Shown here: positions 58,278-64,000 of the stretch, in pieces | Position numbering within the stretch: position 1 is the stretch's first letter | Layout: each line of letters begins with the position of its first letter | NCBI GenBank assembly: GCA_037176845.1 | Contig: JAYKXP010000074.1 | Span: 1-64,000, forward strand | DNA: 64,000 nucleotides | Origin: Paramarasmius palmivorus | Lineage: Eukaryota; Basidiomycota; Agaricomycetes; Agaricales; Marasmiaceae | Reading direction: 5' to 3' | The notes under the pieces: generated by a model | Database searches by the model: none | What the model was told of the DNA's origin: nothing | What the model saw: only the letters and a program-made list of their open reading frames with translations | Translations under genes and position numbers: made by a program

Positions 58278-60136
58278 ATGGCCCGTGATATCGACACGAT
58301 ACCTGACATCACAATTAAACGTATATTCAAGGAGGCTAGAACAGCACTGTCGGCGCCTCTTCCAGCATCTTTCTATCCCTCACGGCCGGATAATGCTACT
58401 AAGATGGTTGCAAAAGCCATCAGGCAACTTGGATCTCCAGAGTTACACCCTGCATTTGCGAATGTGTACGCACGACGCGCCGCAAAGAGTTTGTGGCCGC
58501 GAGTGCGGAAGTGGACAACGCTGTTTGTCAAAAGAGGGTTTTTGGAGTACCCAGTGACAGAGACATTGTCCAATGCTCAAATATCCATCCTGGAGATATT
58601 GCACAGGGCTTTGTGTATCGTCAGGCAAGCGCAATTTCCTTTCAACTCCGATCAAGAAGTTGCACCAGAGGTCATGGTAGAATCATCTACATTCATCCGG
58701 GTTACGATCGAGGCTTGCTTGATCCTCGGGAACCTTGGAAAGCCGCAATTCGATACGATATGGAACGAATTCAGCCAGTGCATCAGCACCGAAGCCGCTG
58801 CAAACCTTCTACAAGCAGATCTACAGGCTCTCAGGCCTCGGTATGATATACCCGACATCTGCATACAACGTTTACTTGCACAACTTGTCAAGCCTCAGAC
58901 GGACTTGTACGGGATCACTGCTTCCGCGTTATTCGTCTGTATATGTGGCTCAAGTGCCCCAAACACCTTTCGGCAATTACTTTCCATGAAGGTGGTCAAA
59001 TGGATCGTGCATGCCATGGCACGCATCTCCATGTTCTTTCGTCAGCTCCCCCCGGAACATATCGACAGGACTTGCGAATGCTTGGTATTGTGCTGCAAGC
59101 AACTGGTTATATTCTTCGAAGATGGGTTGTCTTGGGTCGTCGAGGCATTGGACAATAATCTGGTTTCCGTCATTGCCCGATTCTACCATCTCCCAATGCC
59201 CTACTTCCAAAACTCGGGCGAACGCCTAGTGGAGCATTATGCTACTCTTTTGAGGGCAATCAAGCCTTATCTTCCTTTCCGCCGGGTTCTCAATCACTTC
59301 CTTCGTGAGAAGCCAGACCGTGCAGCGCGCAATGCTTGCTGCTACGTAAAAGGGGACCATCCCATATACGAAGCATTCAATGAGTTATTTGGGTGCGCAA
59401 AAGGCTTGAAAATATTCAAAGGCGAGTTATATGCCTACACGAACCTCAAACCATGTTCTAACTGGGAAAGGGTACGTCTCGTTCAATTACCGCATTATGA
59501 TCTGACATTTACTGGGATTAGTGTCCAAATACTGTGCAGAAACTCAATCCGAAAGAAGGCCTCAGTTTTAAGCGCTGCTCCGGCTGCCGGGTTGCAGCAT
59601 ATTGCTCTTCGGACTGCCAGCGAATGCACTGGAAAAATGGACATCGACAACAATGCAAAGGCCTTCAACACTCGAGTAATGGTGATTTCTATAACTTAAA
59701 ATCGAAGTACCATCCATTGACATTTTCACCACTAGGGTTTTGTGAGCCTCTGTCCCGTCTGGACGAGGCCTTCATTATCGCTCTTGCAGAGAACGAGGTC
59801 ATTTTGAGACCTGCCGAGATCGCAAAGGGACCTTTAGACGCAGTCGTCTATATCGACTACCGCAAAGGCCCTGTGAAACCAGAAATTTTTATGATTCAGA
59901 TGCCGCCGGATGGTGATTCTCAGCTTGCCAATATTATCAAGGAGAAACTCGCGGTGCATGTGATTCTGCCTGGAGTTGCTAGAGACGGTGGCCAAAATCT
60001 TGTGGGGTACACGCAAAATCGACCGACGCTTGACAGTCCCTCGTGAGTTTTTCGGTTACTTTATTAATTTTTAGTGGTACGGTTATTCATTCACATTAGC
60101 AAAGGGCGTCCTTTGCAGGTGGAAGAGATTGACTAG
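58278..60136 (+). CDS. MYND-type zinc-finger protein, paralogue 2
   Basis: Exons 58278-59471, 59522-60042 and probably 60100-60136, giving 583 residues. ATG at 58278 (M-A-R-D-I-D). The N-terminal 390 residues are Leu-rich helices without a known domain. MYND finger: C393-S-N-x3-C399-P-N-T, C417-S-G-C420, Y-C426-S-S-D-C430, H439-x3-C443; intron 1 falls between the first two Cys, as in the paralogue at 44821-46833. The TGA at 60044-60046 overlaps a GTGAGT donor. Splicing to the TTAG at 60096-60099 adds S-K-G-R-P-L-Q-V-E-E-I-D and a stop. If that intron is not used, the protein ends at 60046. It is convergent with the GH43 gene, about 65 bp apart. Biological role unknown. Confidence 0.75.
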
Positions 60137-60200
60137 GACAATCAATAGTCAGGGAGAAAAACTACTGTATATTCATTCAAACAGGCTATGTAGGAGTAAA

Positions 60201-62314
60201 TCAAATCTTTTGCATCTCAAACGACTTTAGCACGACTGAACCTCCCAATGCCCTCGTTGCGAAATTGAAGATACCGAACCTATACCCAAAGAAGAATGTC
60301 CAATTTGTGTTCATCGTGAACGCAGGTCCCAAAGCATTCCACTGAGACCCGTTGGAGCTCCAGTAGAATGTCGCCTGTTTGTTACCGGTCGGCTGCATAT
60401 CACCCTGCGCTCGCAGCCATATCTCGTTCCCTGAGAAGGAAGCAGAAGCAACCTCACTTCCCTTGTTAGTGGTACTCCAATCCGCGTCCTTCATCGCTAG
60501 ACCGTTGACCATAACAACCGTCTTCGTGTTGCCACTCCGCTTGACCGCGATGTAGGCAGAATTGTCACGCAGCATGGCGAGACCAGCACGGTCTCCATCG
60601 GCCATACTGCTAAGATCCAGCCGGATGGTCCCACTAGATTTGGGACCGATGATACGGTGGGTAAGGGTGTTACGTGCGGCATAGAGGTCGTCTGTAACGG
60701 ATGCGGTCTTCAAGATAAGACCCGTACTACCAATTGACCAATTGTTGTTGTCTGGGTTGTGGTTCCATTCCCACTCTGGTGCGAGAGAGCTACCGGAGAA
60801 GGTACGAATACCAGTGTGCTCGGGCATTAGGTGAGGAGTGAGGGGGTATGGGTATGACTGGCCCCATGCACTGTTCACAAGCACAAGCGATGGCCAGCCA
60901 TCCGAACTCCATGTGATTGGAGCTAGAATCGGAATTCGCCCGCCAGGACTGGAAGAGAATCATCAGCCTCATTGAAATACAGATCTAAAGAAAAACTCAC
61001 TAAGAGTCAGTGAAACCCATGTAATACCAATTACCTGTGAAGTGCAGAGAAAAGGACAATCATCTAGGAGCGAGTCGTCGAAGGAGAAGTACAAACCATT
61101 CTGGGTATCCACGAGACTTCCTTGGTGCGGCCCAGAGCCTCCGATTCTGCATGACCGTAAGTATCAGAGCCAGACTCAAGATATTGCCACTTACATCGGT
61201 GAAGAAATGGTTGAAAGCGGACGACGTGTGTATGGACCCCATACGTTACCGCTCGACTTGAGCATGTGAGTTTGGTAGTTGGGCTTCGTGATCAGGATAT
61301 AATAGACTCCATTTCGCTTGTAGATCCTCGAACCCTCGATGTAATCGATATCGGTACTCCACACGACTTGATTCCTGACCTCTCCCAGACCATCCGCTGT
61401 CAGCTGAGCGACCTGGATATTGTTCTGCCCATAGCAAACATACATGGTGTCGTCGTCGTCGATGAGTAAGCCAACGTCATAATAGCATTTGTTGAGGGTA
61501 GCGGCTTTAGTCCAGGGGCCAGAAGCGGTGGATTTAGAAGTGTAGATATACGTCTTTGAGAAATCGACGCATCCAATCCAGTACCACGTGTCTGTTGATT
61601 TCCTGTACTTCATCGCAGAAGCCCAGACACCCTGAATATAGGCTTGTCGTCCTGGAGGAAGGTTGTAGTCATCACTACCGAAATCGAGCCTAGGCACGGA
61701 ATGACCGACCCATTCCCAGTTCACTGAAAAGCGGTTAAGACGATCATAGCCCATGATGCATTATCCACTAACCGAGGTCATAAGAGCTGTGAAACAATTG
61801 TCACGATGATATCGAAACATATAAGAGGGACGAACCGAAGAATGGGTGCACCAGGACTGTAATGCATGCTTGAGCTCGAAAAGTAGAAGACGTCTCCGAC
61901 CCGGGTTACATCGTTGTCCGCGAAGTCTTCCCAGAAAGGAGGATTAGGGAAGGTGCTGCTTTGGCGAATCACCAAGCTAGCGTTGAGCTTCAGTGAGGGA
62001 TCAGTGTCCGGTTCGCTGTCAATCGTATTGGGCACGCATTGGGAATAATCTGAATATGACAATGCAATAGTGAGCAGAGATATTGAAGGGAAGTATGGGA
62101 GCACCTTACTTGGACTTTGTGCGACACAAGTGGAGCCAGCATCACAGACAGTGGCACTATTGGTTCCGCCAACGCCCTAAACACGCTACAATCAGTCTTG
62201 AAGGATCTGGCGAGCAGTGGCCAAACTAACCGCACATTGACCCCAGAAGGGAATAGCCAAGGCAGTCGGAATAGTGAAGACTACTGTGAATGCGAGGAGA
62301 GACAGCCGAGGCAT
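60201..62314 (-). CDS. Secreted CBM1-GH43 glycosidase (xylan/arabinan type)
   Basis: Eight exons: 62231-62314, 62110-62176, 61836-62049, 61773-61786, 61195-61723, 61097-61146, 61001-61034 and 60201-60948; introns 48-62 nt; frame closes at 579 residues. Signal peptide about 1-20 (L-L-A-F-T-V-V-F-T). An N-terminal fungal cellulose-binding module (CBM1) spans about 23-57: F-W-G-Q-C, C-D-A-G-S-T-C, N-Y-S-Q-C-V-P. The GH43 five-bladed propeller runs from about 80 to 390: general base in F-A-D-N-D-V (D95 or D97), pKa-modulating D209 (Y-Y-D-V-G-L), general acid E256 (I-E-G-S-R-I-Y), plus G-P-H-Q-G and N-W-Y-Y-M-G-F. The last 190 residues form a concanavalin-like C-terminal domain of beta-xylosidases (GH43_C2-like). 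Expected role: release of xylose or arabinose from plant cell-wall hemicellulose. TATAAA about 37 nt upstream. Confidence 0.88.
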
Positions 62315-62350
62315 GGTTTACAGCAACTGGGAGCACATATGGATTGGCTC

Positions 62351-62356
62351 TTTATA
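62351..62356 (-). promoter_or_regulatory. TATA box of the GH43 gene
   Basis: TATAAA on the minus strand, 37 nt before the ATG at 62314. Confidence 0.6.
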
Positions 62357-62359
62357 GTA

Positions 62360-64000
62360 GACATGCCGGTAGAATTCAACATTCCGAGTCTGGAATTGCA
62401 TTCGCCGTCAATCTTCCGATATGTGTCGATGTGATACTACTTACCTGGTCGTGTGGTATGACTGAGTTTAGGCTGAATAGTTGAACAAGACGAATTTCCT
62501 GAGAAGACTTAAGGAATATGTCAGTCATTCAAAATACATCACGGGCCGGTATCAGACAACTAACTCACATGCTGATTGAAATGGGCACTTCCCAGAACGG
62601 AGCAATAAGGCTTGCATATGAACAGCATGCCTTAGGCTTAACGAAAGTTGAGTTGCTGTGTCTGTCAAGCCGCGGCCGACGACTCTGGCAAAACGATTTG
62701 CATGCATGATACATCCCTTTGACGTGACTTCTGGGCACAGGACCATCCGCGATATGATAAATTGGTTCCATCCGCAAGACAAGGGCCGAAATGCTGATGA
62801 TGGAATGGATGCTTGACCGACTATCTTCGACCGCAGGTCTTCCGTCGAGATCTACTAATAGGTATTATATAGGGACAGAAGATCAAAATTATTGCAGCAC
62901 ATACCAGCTATATAGTCCATCAGTTCTGACGCTCTGACGAGGTTTTGAGGATGCGGAGCGAATGATGACCGGCAACAGTGTTGGTCGTGGTCGTGGTACA
63001 AAAACGAGACGCACCGGACGCGGCGGTTTTTATTTTGAACCTGAACCATCATCTACCTGTCAAATTCCTTAACTCGCTGCTAGCTCCCCGAGGCACTAAA
63101 GCTGTGCTGACCTCAAAATCTATGCAAAGGGGTGGTCGGGATCCAAAGAGATGAGGTGATAGACACCAGACGATTTTATCAACATGAATGTGAGTGCATT
63201 TTACTCGTTACAGAAGAGATCTCTTTCTAATTTTCCAAAGCTATACAATAAAAGAAAGCACACCTTCCATCAACACAAGGAAACAAGTTGAGGAATCTCA
63301 CCCAAAGCACTTTTCGACATAAGACATTTTCCCCGGAATGTTCCCCAGCGCAAAGCCAAAGCTCACTATTCGTGGATTTCGTACGCAACGAACACATACT
63401 GGCATCCACAAGAACTTGTTGGACGTCTACTCCAATTTTACCTCTCGATCTCGAGACTATCAATATCAATATCGACGTGTCTACGAAAGGTCCCAATTGC
63501 GGGCTACGCAACACCACTATTTACACTTTCCCCAACCTACGCGACACACAAATGCCATACGAGCGATCGTTCGTTGAAACGAGAGTATCCTCGACCTTGC
63601 TTCATGCAAAGGATGAGTTCTAGGCGGCCGTTAATTGTAACAAGATGACATGGGTCGAACATGGGTTCAACGTTACAGCTTTACAGCCTGGTTTGGGCTG
63701 GAACACAATGATGATATTTTGGGCCTCGACGGGTAATTGCCATTTTGTTTCAGTGAGTCATCTCAGCCTACGTGTCTGGCAACGATGCTGATGCTCCTTT
63801 ATGGTTTACCCTCAGCTATCGTTTCTTCACGAGCTGCATAGACTATACATTATGGTTGAACGCCCTCGAGATCAAAGACGTGCCCTATTGGGGGCTTTAT
63901 TGTATCTTACTACTACCACTTCTGTAGTCAAGTACAACATGATAAATACCATTAAATTACCAAAGTCCGTTCATTCGGTCTGAATGTCCTCCAGATACAA
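62360..64000. other. Intergenic to window end, no gene recognised
   Basis: Upstream region of the GH43 gene and beyond. A 111-codon frame at 63288-63623 and smaller ones lack any supporting feature. Confidence 0.45.

Noticed and set aside
63288..63623. 111-codon frame near the window end
   Set aside because: No recognisable features; likely chance.
1..64000. tRNA, rRNA, CRISPR arrays, bacterial-type operons
   Set aside because: None recognised by eye; the gene style is fungal with introns, so CRISPR and operon features are not expected.

Overview
The window looks like genomic DNA of an agaricomycete (mushroom-forming basidiomycete, probably Agaricales). The evidence is many short GT-AG introns (about 48-62 nt), a secreted CBM1-GH43 enzyme, an F-box protein, a FunK1-like pseudokinase, MYND-finger proteins, expanded families of uncharacterised membrane proteins and a Copia-type retroelement. 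No tRNA, rRNA or CRISPR was recognised. All exon structures are my own reading of splice sites and frame, without transcript data.

Layout. 0-5 kb: a gag-only Copia element (LTRs at 1462-1782 and 4119-4435, target duplication TTAAT) sits inside the second exon of a minus-strand membrane-protein gene. 5-20.4 kb: a rearranged block with a mirror-image (inverted) duplication. Each arm carries one multi-pass membrane gene and a decayed unknown gene, arranged divergently. The left membrane-gene copy (8.7-10 kb) is dead and the right copy (15.4-17.05 kb) is intact. Between the arms lie another intact paralogue (10.8-12.6 kb) and tandem copies of the gene 3' end (13.6-15.4 kb). A further relic is at 19.6-20.3 kb, and intact paralogues lie at 22.1-23.8, 37.75-39.3 and 53.3-55.2 kb. 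In all there are eight copies of this family, five apparently intact.

24-37 kb: a second family on the minus strand. These are single-span membrane proteins with a conserved cytosolic tail ending in PPDY (two intact, one frameshifted, one pseudogene), with an F-box gene at 30.6-32.2 kb between them. 41.7-44.6 kb: a 947-residue protein with a C-terminal pseudokinase-like domain. 44.8-46.8 and 58.3-60.1 kb: two MYND zinc-finger paralogues that share an intron position inside the finger, plus a fragment of a third at about 47 kb. 48.8-50 kb: a bZIP gene whose DNA-binding half and C-terminal half lie in different frames. Removing a 35-nt segment bounded by two 7-nt hairpin loops joins them exactly, as expected for a HAC1/XBP1-type unfolded-protein-response factor spliced by Ire1. 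51.3-53.0 kb: two tandem small secreted precursors with repeated N-x-G-W-type motifs and a dibasic RR at the same exon junction. 60.2-62.3 kb: an eight-exon secreted CBM1-GH43 glycosidase.

The genes do not form one obvious pathway. The HAC1-type factor, the secreted enzyme, the secreted peptides and the membrane-protein families all relate to the secretory or surface compartment, but that link is only thematic. The most original leads are the Ire1-type intron, the paired secreted precursors, the PPDY-tailed family and the mirror duplication.
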